NCBI RefSeq assembly: GCF_005404945.1
Contig: NZ_BJDG01000013.1
Span: forward strand, 23,629-87,628
From: Lactiplantibacillus pingfangensis
Lineage (GTDB): Bacteria; Bacillota; Bacilli; Lactobacillales; Lactobacillaceae
DNA length: 64,000 bases
Direction: 5' to 3'
This document shows, in pieces, positions 10,294 through 19,042 of the stretch. How positions within the stretch are numbered: the first letter of the stretch is position 1; each line of letters begins with the position of its first letter. The notes under the pieces are model-generated. The model saw nothing but the letters and a program-made list of their open reading frames with translations. It searched no databases and was not told where the DNA came from. A program made the translations under genes and the position numbers.

Positions 10294-10568
10294 TGTCAAA
10301 AGTTGGTGACGGCAAGTAAGTGTCAAGTTTTTCTCGGTTTTCTCTAAACTCATTACTGATGGGCCTTTCATTCCCTTTGCTAATTGAATAGTGAATGACA
10401 GCTGATTTCCGCCTACCGGGGGCTTCGTTTGCGGCTGGAACGCCATGAACCAGTTTTGAGCCAAAAGGCGGTCTCAAAAGCTGGTTTTTGACTAACCGTG
10501 GACAAATCACCACGCTAAGTCAAACGCCACGGCTGAGCCCCAAACGAAACCCCCTCACGGCTAGAAAC
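10294..10568 (+). repeat. Family B structured repeat, copy B1
   Basis: It matches 39979-40211 on the opposite strand over nearly its whole length. Core 10418-10554: closing stem GGGGGCTTCGTTTG...GGCT against AGCCCCAAACGAAACCCCC, enclosing two hairpins (CCAGTTTTGAG/CTCAAAAGCTGG and TTTGACT..GTGG/CCAC..AAGTCAAA). A non-palindromic flank of about 100 bases is also shared with B2. No open frame of substance. Confidence 0.85.
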
Positions 10569-10719
10569 GTGCCTTATTTTGACTGCCTCTTTGTCACGCC
10601 CATCAGTTGTTAATAATCACATAATGTGTGGTCATTTAGGACTGCGGCAACACTAGCTATTTTTGATATCGCAGTCTCAAATACTTTGACGATGCATTTT
10701 CACAAAATTCAGCAGTGCA

Positions 10720-10796
10720 CAAAAAACCACTATCCAAAGATAGTGGTCGGCATAAGAGAGAAAGAGAATTGATTAGAAGGTAACTAAATACCTTAC
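10720..10796 (-). ncRNA. Candidate CcpA-controlled small RNA 1
   Basis: Reading leftwards from a good promoter: a 5' hairpin AAGGTA-TTTAGT-TACCTT, about 30 unpaired bases including TTCTCTTTCTCTCTT, then a terminator hairpin CCACTATC-TTTG-GATAGTGG and six T. Predicted length is about 77 bases. The pyrimidine-rich stretch is complementary to Shine-Dalgarno-like sequences, as in base-pairing sRNAs. No ORF is evident. Existence is inferred from layout only. Confidence 0.6.
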
Positions 10797-10802
10797 AAAC
10801 TA

Positions 10803-10831
10803 AGGATAATCGAAATTGTAAGCGTTGTCAA
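10803..10831 (-). promoter_or_regulatory. Promoter with perfect cre match for small RNA 1
   Basis: -35 TTGACA (10826-10831), 17 bases, -10 TATCCT (10803-10808). The plus strand at 10817-10830 reads TGTAAGCGTTGTCA, matching the cre consensus TGWAANCGNTNWCA at every position and covering most of the -35, a position where CcpA would repress. Confidence 0.65.
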
Positions 10832-10856
10832 CAGTTAGCAAAAATAAATACTTAAA

Positions 10857-10985
10857 TTATTTGGGTTTAATGTTTAACTTGATCTTGCGACGCCCAATGT
10901 CAAATTTCATGCGACAATCATCATATTTAGTCGCCCTTTCACAACAGTTTTCAGCAGTACTGAGATTAATTAGTTCAGTTAACAT
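10857..10985 (-). CDS. Possible 42-residue small protein
   Basis: An ATG-initiated frame of 42 codons begins MLTELINLSTAENCC, continues with one more Cys, and has a basic C-terminal half ending KIKLNIKPK. Composition looks protein-like rather than random, but the ribosome site is weak (GGGA about 11 bases upstream) and a stop lies two codons before the ATG. It ends about 26 bases before the small RNA 1 promoter. It may be a real small gene or chance. Confidence 0.3.
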   Translation of the reverse strand: MLTELINLSTAENCCERATKYDDCRMKFDIGRRKIKLNIKPK

Positions 10986-11276
10986 TAACTAGTAGTCCCA
11001 GCTAATTACACAATCCGCCTTAATTCTTGCAAACTACATATTATAAATTAAATATACAGTTAACATTTTATTGTTAACGGCGATTTAATTGCGGTGACTT
11101 TCGACTGCCCGATAACCAGCACATATCCTTGTCCCACTGCTTCAAACGGCGTACTTGTGATAAAATTTACAAAACAATCGCTCATCAGCTATGTAATCGT
11201 TCGCATTCGCGTCAATAATGAAATATACTAATAGTATCAGCAGAATTGTCAGGCATGCATTGGAGTGAGTGAATCT
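10986..11276 (+). promoter_or_regulatory. galM upstream region with palindromes
   Basis: AT-rich region with two candidate operators: GTTAACA-6-TGTTAAC (11059-11078) and ATACTA-A-TAGTAT (11225-11237), the latter about 40 bases before the galM start and probably near its -10. I cannot assign a regulator. Confidence 0.4.
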
Positions 11277-12296
11277 ATGAAGATAATTGAGCATCAGGCA
11301 AACGGGATAAATTATTACACATTAGTGAACAATCATCACATGAGTGTGACGATCATGGATTGGGGCGCCACGGTCACCGCGATTAAAACCCATGACAAAG
11401 ATGGGCAGTACGCCAATGTCATCTTAGGTTTTGATGACGGTGAGGACTACATTACTTATCAATCGTTTTTTGGCGCGACGATTGCGCGAGTCGCCGGCGT
11501 CCTTAAAAATGCCCGTTGGCGTGGTCATGATCTCACCCAAAACTTTGGTGAGCACAATTTGAATGGCGGTAACATGCCCCAAATTTCCTTTGAACCTTGG
11601 TTCCTTGAACGCAAATTGCAGTCATCCGAACAAGTCGGCCTCGTCATGCAATATATCACGTTAGACGGCGAAAATGGCTTCCCGGGCACCATGACAATCA
11701 CAGCCGACTTTATTCTCGACAATAACGGAAAATTTACCATCAGTTACACCGGTAAAAGTGACAAAGCGACACTCTTCAATCCGACGAACCACGCCTACTT
11801 CAATCTCAGTGGTGACGCTGAGCGTTTAATCGATCATCAAATTTTAAAAATCAACGCCGATGAATATTGCGCGCTTAACAAACACGGCATTCCAACCGGC
11901 AAATTACCTTGGGTCACCGGCTCACCGTTTGATTTCCGAGAACGCACTGAAATTGGGCCACAAATCTCCCACATTAAGGGAGGCCTGCACCACGGATTCG
12001 TCCTGAATGACACACCTTATCCACAAGTTGAATTATTGGACCGTGTTAGTGGCCGCAAAGTCACCTTACGGACTAATGCCAAGGCCATCGTTGTCTCCAG
12101 TGCGACCAACTATCGCGATGATCGTTATCGTTTAAATGGCGGGAAACCGATGCGCTCACAATTGGGGCTCTCTTTACAACCTCAGATGTTACCTGATGCC
12201 ATTCATCACAAGGAATTCGGTAATATTATTATTGAACCCAATATTCCAGTGACGTATCAAACTGCCTATCAATTTTCAAATATTTATGATGTCTAA
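11277..12296 (+). CDS. galM: Aldose 1-epimerase (mutarotase)
   Basis: About 339 residues, full length for GalM. Motifs include WGATVTAIK, NPTNHAYFNLSGD (catalytic His region) and IIIEPN near the end with the catalytic Glu. It interconverts alpha and beta anomers of galactose or glucose for entry into the Leloir pathway. The ATG at 11277 is preferred to the GTG at 11265 because GGAGTGAG lies just upstream of the ATG and overlaps the GTG. No other gal genes adjoin it. Confidence 0.93.
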   Translation: MKIIEHQANGINYYTLVNNHHMSVTIMDWGATVTAIKTHDKDGQYANVILGFDDGEDYITYQSFFGATIARVAGVLKNARWRGHDLTQNFGEHNLNGGNMPQISFEPWFLERKLQSSEQVGLVMQYITLDGENGFPGTMTITADFILDNNGKFTISYTGKSDKATLFNPTNHAYFNLSGDAERLIDHQILKINADEYCALNKHGIPTGKLPWVTGSPFDFRERTEIGPQISHIKGGLHHGFVLNDTPYPQVELLDRVSGRKVTLRTNAKAIVVSSATNYRDDRYRLNGGKPMRSQLGLSLQPQMLPDAIHHKEFGNIIIEPNIPVTYQTAYQFSNIYDV

Positions 12297-12299
12297 CAG

Positions 12300-12332
12300 A
12301 AAACGGACTGGCAAAATGCCGGTCCGTTTTTG
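12300..12332. terminator. Bidirectional terminator after galM
   Basis: AAACGGACTGGC pairs with GCCGGTCCGTTTTT, between convergent genes. Confidence 0.9.
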
Positions 12333-12334
12333 TG

Positions 12335-14959
12335 TTAATCCGTTGTTTCGGAGTCAAAATCGATGGCTTTAATTCGCCCATGTCGCCGCGCATAGAAGCC
12401 CATGCTGAAGACTGAAAAGGCTAAAGCGACGCCAATCAGCACAGCCAGCTGTGGCCAAGCAGTATTGCCAACCATCAGCGTATTACGTAAGCCACTCACC
12501 GCATAGCTCATTGGTAGCCAAGGATGAATAGTCTGGAAAAAGTGGTTAGACAACTGAATCGGATAGGTCCCCGCAGAACCCCCAAGCTGTAGGACGAGTA
12601 GAATCATGCTAAAGAACGCTCCGACCTTACCAAAGACAAGGTTTAACCAATACACGATGCTCATAAACGCAACGGCAATACTGAGCAACATGCCAAAGGT
12701 CGCCCACGGATGCAAAGGTGCTAGCCCATCAATTAAGATTAACAAGCTCTCAATCAAGACGGCTTCACCACACGCAAAAGCACCCAAGATTGAAACTTTT
12801 CCCGTCCACCAACGAAACCCATTTTTCGGATATTTCCGTGGCGTATACATATCAAACATCATGTTAAAGGCCAAAGCCCCGACAAATAGTGAAACCGACA
12901 TCATATAAGGTGCCATCCCAGTCCCATTATTACGCGCATCATCCGTGTCATGACTCGCAGTCGTGGTCGGCTTGGCGAGCTGATTGTAGGTAAGCTGGGT
13001 CGGCTTAACTTTTGATTTTTGACCAGCCGCAGTTAACTTAGTCGCCAATTGTTGGTTTCCTGCTTGAACTTGCGTGAGTCCAGTTGCCAACTGTTGACCG
13101 CCATCAGCAAGTTTAGTCGTGCCCGTCGTCAACTGAGTGGTGCCCGCGAACAATTGACTCGCACCGTTGGTTAACGCCATCCCTTGCTGGGCCAAGGTCG
13201 TGAGGCCACTAGTTAAGCTAGCCGTCCCTTGCGTCAACGCCGTGCCATTTTGGCTCAACTTCTGCGTGCCACCAGCCAACTGCTGATTGCCACTAACTAA
13301 TTGACTCGTTCCTTGCAGCAAACTCGAACTTCCGCCACTTAGTTGCGCGGTGCCATTGGCGAGGCCGGTCGCACCGGTCGCCAATTTTTGCACACCGGTT
13401 GTCAATTGTGGCGTCTGGGTCGCTAATAGTTGCACGCCTTGGTTCAGCTTCTGAAACCCTTGGGTCGCTTGTTGCAATTGCGCCGTCAGATCTTGTGAGC
13501 CTTGACTCACGGTCGCCAGTTTGGCAACTAGGGCTTGCTGAGTGGCTTCATTGCTCGTGAGGGCCTGTTTCAGCGCTTGCAGTTGCTGTGTGGCATGATT
13601 ATCCTGACTAGTCGGCAATGCCGTCACAGCCTGATCTAGTTGTTGCAGGGCAGTCGTGATAGCCGTTGAACGATCATCATCTTGATTGGCGGTAACCGTC
13701 GCCAGGATTGCTGTTTTCTGGTCAGCATCCAAATGTTGCGCATCCGCCGTTGCCGCGACTTTCGTCACCAGATCGTTACGATTCTGACTAGCCGTCACCG
13801 CAGTTTTAACTTGCGCCATGGCAGTTTGAATCGCCGTTACTTGGGCACTTGACTCATTTTTACTGAGCGATTGTCCAAGTTGGGTCAACAATTGCGGAAT
13901 CGTTGTCGTTTGCGTTGACGTGACACCCGCAGACTGAAGCTGGGCCAAGCTTGTCGTCAATTTCCCACTACCCGCACTTAACTGCTGCAAACCTTGCGCC
14001 AACTGTTGACTTCCCGTCGCCAAGCTTTGCGTACTCCCGGATAAGGTGGTCGTTTTTTGATTCAGCGTCGCTAAATTTTGACTCAATTGTTGCGCACCGG
14101 TATTCGCCGCATCAACGCCAGTCACATAGCGTTGTGTGCCACTCTGAACCGTCTGGGCACCGGTCGCGAGTTTTTGCGCCGCTGTGTTGGCCTGTTGTAC
14201 CCCGGCCGTATAAGTTTGTACGCCACGATTTAACTGCTGACTGCCATTCAACGCTTGGTCAACACCTGTTAAATACCGATTTAAGCCGGTCGACAGCTGC
14301 TGACTGCCATCAGCCAACGTTAAACTACTCGTGGCTAACTGGTTAAGTCCAGTCGTCATTTTTTGGTCCGCCGTCACCGCAGTTTGACTACCGGTGGCTA
14401 ATTTCTGATTGTTTTTGCCGGCTTTAGTGACGCCAGTGCTTAGCGTCTTAATACTGGCAAACATCGTCTTAGCATACGTTTGCGTCACTTGGTTGGCAAC
14501 TTGTTGGGCCGCAGTTTTCGCGGCTGTCGCGGTCATTTTTGACGCTGTATAGTTGTGTCCTGCACTCGTGGTATAGTGTAAAACCATTTTTTTCGGTCGC
14601 GATTGCATTAAGGTCGTCGCATTCTTCGAAAAATCACTTGGAATCGTGATGACCATATAATACTTGCCATTTTTCAATCCTTGATTCGCCGCTTTGGCAC
14701 CCATCAATTTGAAGGCCATGTCATTAGATTTCACAAGTTTTTTGGATAATTGCTTGCCCGCCGCCAAATGAGTGCCTTGATAAGTGGTCGCGCGATCATG
14801 ATTCACCACGGCAACTGGTAAATCTTGTAACTTACCATATGGGTCCCACATTGATTTTAAAAATGTCACCGCATAAATTGATGGAATAAACCCAATCACA
14901 ATTAAAACGATCAACATTAATTTGTGTCGCCATAAATACAGCCATTCGGCCTTGATCAT
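12335..14959 (-). CDS. YhgE/Pip-family ABC-2-like membrane protein
   Basis: 874 residues. One N-terminal membrane segment (about residues 13-32) is followed by the YhgE extracellular domain (LPVAVVNHDRAT, GKYYMVITIPSDFSKNATTL), then a roughly 480-residue region of degenerate (L)xxGxQQLxxG repeats, and five C-terminal membrane segments (about 700-855). This is the layout of the phage-infection-protein/YhgE group, which are surface-spanning proteins; homologues are linked to phage adsorption and to ESX-type secretion. Low-complexity Gln/Thr/Ala/Gly repeats dominate. AGGGGG precedes the ATG. The divergent TetR gene, with two related operators between, is very likely its regulator. Confidence 0.9.
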   Translation of the reverse strand: MIKAEWLYLWRHKLMLIVLIVIGFIPSIYAVTFLKSMWDPYGKLQDLPVAVVNHDRATTYQGTHLAAGKQLSKKLVKSNDMAFKLMGAKAANQGLKNGKYYMVITIPSDFSKNATTLMQSRPKKMVLHYTTSAGHNYTASKMTATAAKTAAQQVANQVTQTYAKTMFASIKTLSTGVTKAGKNNQKLATGSQTAVTADQKMTTGLNQLATSSLTLADGSQQLSTGLNRYLTGVDQALNGSQQLNRGVQTYTAGVQQANTAAQKLATGAQTVQSGTQRYVTGVDAANTGAQQLSQNLATLNQKTTTLSGSTQSLATGSQQLAQGLQQLSAGSGKLTTSLAQLQSAGVTSTQTTTIPQLLTQLGQSLSKNESSAQVTAIQTAMAQVKTAVTASQNRNDLVTKVAATADAQHLDADQKTAILATVTANQDDDRSTAITTALQQLDQAVTALPTSQDNHATQQLQALKQALTSNEATQQALVAKLATVSQGSQDLTAQLQQATQGFQKLNQGVQLLATQTPQLTTGVQKLATGATGLANGTAQLSGGSSSLLQGTSQLVSGNQQLAGGTQKLSQNGTALTQGTASLTSGLTTLAQQGMALTNGASQLFAGTTQLTTGTTKLADGGQQLATGLTQVQAGNQQLATKLTAAGQKSKVKPTQLTYNQLAKPTTTASHDTDDARNNGTGMAPYMMSVSLFVGALAFNMMFDMYTPRKYPKNGFRWWTGKVSILGAFACGEAVLIESLLILIDGLAPLHPWATFGMLLSIAVAFMSIVYWLNLVFGKVGAFFSMILLVLQLGGSAGTYPIQLSNHFFQTIHPWLPMSYAVSGLRNTLMVGNTAWPQLAVLIGVALAFSVFSMGFYARRHGRIKAIDFDSETTD

Positions 14960-14991
14960 GTTACAACCCCCTGTGTTTGTGCTATGCTTTT

Positions 14992-15081
14992 GCTGAGATA
15001 ATCCTCAGCTGTGGTCATAGCATACCGGCATCGCCCGGTGAATACCACAACAGCACACAGAAAAATGAGGATTAAGCCTCA
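14992..15081. promoter_or_regulatory. Two related operators between yhgE-like gene and tetR
   Basis: Site 1 (14992-15009) is GCTGAG-ATAATC-CTCAGC; site 2 (15066-15081) is TGAGG-ATTAAG-CCTCA. Read on the same strand both carry TGAGGATTA. A longer TGCTATG/CATAGCA pair encloses site 1. The arrangement fits a TetR repressor controlling both divergent genes. Confidence 0.6.
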
Positions 15082-15126
15082 GTTACGCCACATCTGGGGT
15101 CTAACTAATTAAGGAGAATGAAAAAT

Positions 15127-15708
15127 ATGCCTAAAATTGATCGTCGGGTTGCCCGGACTAATCAAGCACTGCGCGAAGCTTTCCAACAGCTTGCGGTCAC
15201 CCATAACTATCGAGACATCACGGTCAAACAACTCACGGAAGTTGCCAATGTGAATCGTAAAACCTTCTATTTACATTTTGATTCCATCGATGACTTAGCC
15301 GAAACGTTTGTCCACGATAGCGCCGAACAAATTTTAAAAGTCATTAACCAAACCGATATTAAAAAAAGCTTAGCGACATCAGGCATAATTTTTGACCAAC
15401 TTGCTTACTTTTATAACCAAGCACGCGATTTTCATCGTGTCGTTCTGTTGAATGATGATTACAGTTTTCTGGCGCGAAAGGTACAAAACGAAGTCGCGCA
15501 TGGGCTAACTGCCAACTTACAGACTGCGTATCATCTGTCTAAAGTCGATGCCCTCGTCTGTGCCAACTTTCTCATTCACAATATGATGACCTTCTTTCGG
15601 CTATTTTTCACCGGCCAACTTGATTTAACCCCGGCCGAATTCAAGCAACATTTAATTTCATTAAACTCATATGGCGTTCACCAATTTTTTTATCCAAATG
15701 AGCACTAA
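15127..15708 (+). CDS. TetR-family regulator
   Basis: About 193 residues. N-terminal helix-turn-helix: RRVARTNQALREAFQQLAVTHNYRDITVKQLTEVANVNRKTFYLHFDSIDDLAE, a standard TetR/AcrR domain; the C-terminal ligand domain is of the TetR_C_7-like type found with YhgE genes. ATG at 15127 is chosen because GGAG lies 10 bases upstream, while the ATG at 15118 nearly overlaps it. It is divergent from the yhgE-like gene and probably represses it and itself. Confidence 0.9.
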   Translation: MPKIDRRVARTNQALREAFQQLAVTHNYRDITVKQLTEVANVNRKTFYLHFDSIDDLAETFVHDSAEQILKVINQTDIKKSLATSGIIFDQLAYFYNQARDFHRVVLLNDDYSFLARKVQNEVAHGLTANLQTAYHLSKVDALVCANFLIHNMMTFFRLFFTGQLDLTPAEFKQHLISLNSYGVHQFFYPNEH

Positions 15709-15828
15709 CCGGTTGCAAGGACAAAAAGAAACATGCACCGGACTGCATCCTAAACTAAGCTCGTGATGAGCGCCGCGTCAGTCAATGAAAATATCCAAAG
15801 AAGTTCAAAATATTGCTTTAACAGCGCT

Positions 15829-15862
15829 AAAAAAAACACCTAACGATTTTTTCGTTAGGTGT
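15829..15862. terminator. Terminator of the HAD gene
   Basis: CACCTAACGA (15837-15846) pairs with TCGTTAGGTG (15852-15861); leftwards it is followed by eight T. Confidence 0.85.
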
Positions 15863-15879
15863 TCGCTTATATCAGTTGC

Positions 15880-16692
15880 CTACGACAGCACGAGTTTTTG
15901 AATCATTTTTAAAACGCCGTCATGCTCATTGTCTAACTCAGAAACCTGATCAGCTACCGCCTGGACACTCGCAGTGGCGTTCACCATCGCGACGCCCTGC
16001 CCCGCATATTGCAATAGTGGCTTGTCATTATCACCATCACCGAACGCCAACAGTTGATCTTCGGTTAATTGCCACCGTTGCATTAGCCACTGGATTGCGG
16101 GTAATTTTCCGACTCCCGCAGTGACGAGATCAATCACACCGTAGCCACTATCATGAGCCTTGAGACGTCCCTCAAAATACGCGTTCAATTTGGCGACTTT
16201 TTGTGCCGCGTGAGCCGGCGTTGCGGATACACTTATCTTTTTAATCGTATCGGTCACCGCACTAAAATCAGTCACTTGTTGCAGGTTATCATAGAACTTT
16301 TCGGCGGCAGTAATCAATGCCTGTGGCGCGCCAATCTCAGTATATGAGCCATGTTCACCAACCATGATCAAATAAGATGACTTTAGCGGCTCTTGTTGTC
16401 GATCAACCGCCACAAACTGAGCCAATTCTGAGGCTGATAAGCTCCCATCAAAGACCTGTTCGTCATTCACATAAATAGAAGCGCCATTTTCGGCCACCAT
16501 CACCAAGTTATCAGCCGTCACTTTGGCAAACAATTGTTTTAAATGCGCATATTGATTGCCAGAAGATAACACCAGCCGAATTCCTTGTTGTTTTAAAGCC
16601 ATTAACGTCTGTTGCAACAAGGCTTGATTGTAAGTTTGATCACCATGTAATAGGGTGCCATTCAAGTCCGTTGCGATTAATTTGATTGCCAC
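15880..16692 (-). CDS. Cof-type HAD hydrolase with altered catalytic motif I
   Basis: 270 residues, the IIB (Cof) class: motif I at residue 9, motif II LVLSSGNQ, and motif IV GDGDNDKPLL. Cof-type enzymes dephosphorylate sugar phosphates, FMN or related compounds. Motif I reads DLNGT, with Asn11 where nearly all HAD phosphatases carry the acid/base Asp (DxDGT). The nucleophile Asp9 is intact. Activity may be reduced or different. It lies downstream of the glmS terminator; coupling to amino-sugar metabolism is speculative. Confidence 0.9.
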   Translation of the reverse strand: MAIKLIATDLNGTLLHGDQTYNQALLQQTLMALKQQGIRLVLSSGNQYAHLKQLFAKVTADNLVMVAENGASIYVNDEQVFDGSLSASELAQFVAVDRQQEPLKSSYLIMVGEHGSYTEIGAPQALITAAEKFYDNLQQVTDFSAVTDTIKKISVSATPAHAAQKVAKLNAYFEGRLKAHDSGYGVIDLVTAGVGKLPAIQWLMQRWQLTEDQLLAFGDGDNDKPLLQYAGQGVAMVNATASVQAVADQVSELDNEHDGVLKMIQKLVLS

Positions 16693-16767
16693 TCAAGCCA
16701 CTTCCTCTATCTTTTTATTCTGATTCATTATACGCGCAAGTCGGCTAAAAACACCAATCGGGCTAAC

Positions 16768-16796
16768 AAAAAAAGAGTCCAATTCAGACTCTTTTT
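16768..16796 (-). terminator. glmS terminator
   Basis: AAAAAGAGTC/GACTCTTTTTTT hairpin, 7-base loop; it ends the structured 3' region of glmS and precedes the HAD gene by about 75 bases. Confidence 0.85.
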
Positions 16797-16825
16797 CAGC
16801 TCCAAATATTTATTGTCGAAACGTG

Positions 16826-16974
16826 CAACAAAAGGCACGAATGCAACAGAGCTACGGTAACCAAACGATTTAAAGCCCAATCATCTGGTTCCCTAGGCTA
16901 TGCTCGGTAGCAAACCGCCTTTTGTCCCACTCTCTCGTAACTCCCCATAAGTTACCTATCATTTACCCTAATCT
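16826..16974 (-). ncRNA. Branched RNA fold in the 3' UTR of glmS
   Basis: Downstream of the glmS stop: a small hairpin GTAACT/AGTTAC, then nested stems ACAAAAGGC/GCCTTTTGT (outer, 16828-16836 with 16917-16925), GCTAC/GTAGC, and an imperfect 15-bp stem (GGGAACCAGATGATT with AATCGTTTGGTTACC). It is followed by the terminator. I do not recognise a known riboswitch class. Confidence 0.45.
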
Positions 16975-18798
16975 TTATTCTACCGTGACACTCTTGGCCA
17001 AATTCCGTGGCTTATCAACATCTAAGCCCTTGTTCAAACTTGTGTAGTAAGCCAATAACTGACCAGGAACCACACTGAGTAAGGCGGTCATTCGTTCATC
17101 AACCGTTGGTAACACGACTGTGTCATCCGGTTTTGCTAAAGCGTCTGTGACGATGGTAATCGTCTTAGCGCCCCGAGCAGCAACTTCTTGCAAGTTTGAC
17201 CGCGTTAACCCGGCCGTCTTTTGCTGGGTAATAATCCCAATAACCGGCGTATCCTTTTCAATCAAGGCAATCGTCCCATGCTTCAATTCACCCGAAGCAA
17301 AGCCTTCTGCTTGAACATAAGAGATTTCCTTAAGCTTCAAAGCCGTTTCCAACGAAACCGCATAGTCTAAACCCCGGCCAATGTAAAAGGCATTTGGCGT
17401 GTGTAATAACGCACTCTTAGCTAATTTGTCGAAAGTTGCTTTTTCATCGACAAGTGCTTGCATGCCATTCGCAACTAAGGCTAATTGTTGTTTAACATCA
17501 AAGTCTTTGGCTGCGGTCTGGTTATCCGCTTCACCTAAAGCTTTGGCCAAAATCGCTTGTAAGGCAATCTGAGCAGTATAGGCTTTAGTAGACGCAACCG
17601 CAATTTCAGGGCCAGCATGTAGCAACAGCGTATAAGTTGCTTCCCGTGATAACGTTGAGTTAGGCACATTGGTAATCGTCAAACTTGGAAATTTTTGTTC
17701 GTTGACGTTCAATAAGACTTCACGGCTATCGGCCGTTTCACCTGATTGCGTCAAGAAAATGAAGAATGGCTTCTTTGAAAGCAATGGTTGGTTATAAGCA
17801 AATTCAGATGACACATGGACTTCAGTTGGCACTCCGGCGAGTGATTCAAAGAGTTTAGCCCCCACTAAACCAGCATGATAACTCGTCCCAGCAGCCACAA
17901 TGTATAAGCGGTCTGCTGATTTGATTGCCGTCAACAAGTCGGCATTAATGACCGGCGTCCCATCATCATTCAAATAAACTTGTGATAACTTTCGCATCAC
18001 ATTTGGTTGTTCGTCGATTTCTTTTAGCATGTAGAAAGGATAAGTCCCTTTGTCTGCTTGCGCAGCGTCAATATCCACATGGAATGTCTGACGTTGCACT
18101 GCGTCGCCAGCTTGATCCGTAATCTTGATCTCATCGGGCTTAACGACAACAATTTCACCGTCATGTAATTCCAAGAAATCTTTGGTTTGATCTAGCATCG
18201 CCAAACTATCAGAACAAACGACGTTGAATCCATCACCAACACCGATTAAGAGTGGGCTCTTATTTTTGGCAACGTATAAGGTATCAGGATCTTCTTTATC
18301 CATCAATAAGAAACCGTATGATGAATGGCCTAATAAACTTAACGTTTTCCGGAAGGCCGACAACGTGTCTAGCCCTTCCTTTGTCACAAAGCGGTCAACC
18401 AATTGAACGATAACTTCGGTGTCCGTCTGTGAAGTAAATTGAACATCACTTAAATAATCTGATTTTAAATCTTGGAAGTTTTCGATGACACCGTTGTGAA
18501 CTAAGAAGAAGCGCCCATCGGCTGAAACTTGCGGATGCGCATTAGCCACACTTGGTTCACCATGAGTCGCCCAACGTGTATGTCCGATCCCAGTCGTGCC
18601 ATGGACATTGGCCGTCGCACTAACTTCTTTACGCAAGTCGTCAATCCGACCCTTTTCTTTGACCAAATAGTCTTCGCCATTCTGATCATTAACATAAATA
18701 CCCGCTGAATCGTACCCGCGGTATTCCAATCTTTGTAAGCCATTTAATAAAATCGATACTGCATTATCATTACCGGTAACTCCAACAATTCCACACAT
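16975..18798 (-). CDS. glmS: Glutamine-fructose-6-phosphate aminotransferase (isomerising)
   Basis: 607 residues, full length. The N-terminal glutaminase domain begins MCGIVG (nucleophile Cys after Met removal) with HTRWATHG and HNGVIEN; two SIS domains carry AAGTSYHAG, TQSGETADS and the C-terminal KPRNLAKSVTVE. It makes glucosamine 6-phosphate for peptidoglycan and teichoic acid precursors. It is preceded by a glmS ribozyme and a NagR-type palindrome, giving two layers of feedback. GlmM, the next enzyme, lies upstream on the same strand but is separated by a terminator and about 820 bases of repeats. Confidence 0.98.
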   Translation of the reverse strand: MCGIVGVTGNDNAVSILLNGLQRLEYRGYDSAGIYVNDQNGEDYLVKEKGRIDDLRKEVSATANVHGTTGIGHTRWATHGEPSVANAHPQVSADGRFFLVHNGVIENFQDLKSDYLSDVQFTSQTDTEVIVQLVDRFVTKEGLDTLSAFRKTLSLLGHSSYGFLLMDKEDPDTLYVAKNKSPLLIGVGDGFNVVCSDSLAMLDQTKDFLELHDGEIVVVKPDEIKITDQAGDAVQRQTFHVDIDAAQADKGTYPFYMLKEIDEQPNVMRKLSQVYLNDDGTPVINADLLTAIKSADRLYIVAAGTSYHAGLVGAKLFESLAGVPTEVHVSSEFAYNQPLLSKKPFFIFLTQSGETADSREVLLNVNEQKFPSLTITNVPNSTLSREATYTLLLHAGPEIAVASTKAYTAQIALQAILAKALGEADNQTAAKDFDVKQQLALVANGMQALVDEKATFDKLAKSALLHTPNAFYIGRGLDYAVSLETALKLKEISYVQAEGFASGELKHGTIALIEKDTPVIGIITQQKTAGLTRSNLQEVAARGAKTITIVTDALAKPDDTVVLPTVDERMTALLSVVPGQLLAYYTSLNKGLDVDKPRNLAKSVTVE

Positions 18799-18854
18799 AA
18801 GTTAATCTTCCTTTACTTGTTTGAATTGTTTCTAGCTGCTTGGTCAATATATCT

Positions 18855-18975
18855 GGCACTAGTCTCACAACTAGCTTTTGTAACTGACCTGTAGAGTGCA
18901 GTCCCTGACATCACCCGTCGATTGTCGATAAATGTCATCCTCGTCAACTTTAGAATCTAAAGTCCTGGCGCTATT
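18855..18975 (-). ncRNA. glmS ribozyme-riboswitch
   Basis: On the minus strand the leader contains AATA|GCGCCAGGACT followed by AGTTGACGAGG, TTATCGA, GGCGGGTG-like CGACGGGTG and the 3' CAGTTACAAAAGC, in the order and spacing of the glmS ribozyme core. The predicted self-cleavage site is between 18972 and 18971 (A|G). Bound glucosamine 6-phosphate acts as cofactor and triggers cleavage, lowering glmS expression. It ends about 60 bases before the start codon. Confidence 0.93.
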
Positions 18976-19042
18976 CCGCTTTAACCAATTAAGAATTGGT
19001 CGTTTTTCACCTCTGATTGGTATATTTCCTAGAAACAGTATT

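Noticed and set aside
10244..10513. 89-codon minus-strand frame across repeat B1
   Set aside because: Runs through the palindromic core of the repeat, lacks a ribosome site and is not kept intact in copy B2.
13951..14346. 131-codon plus-strand frame inside the yhgE-like gene
   Set aside because: Antisense to the repeat-rich coding region; composition mirrors that gene and there is no ribosome site.
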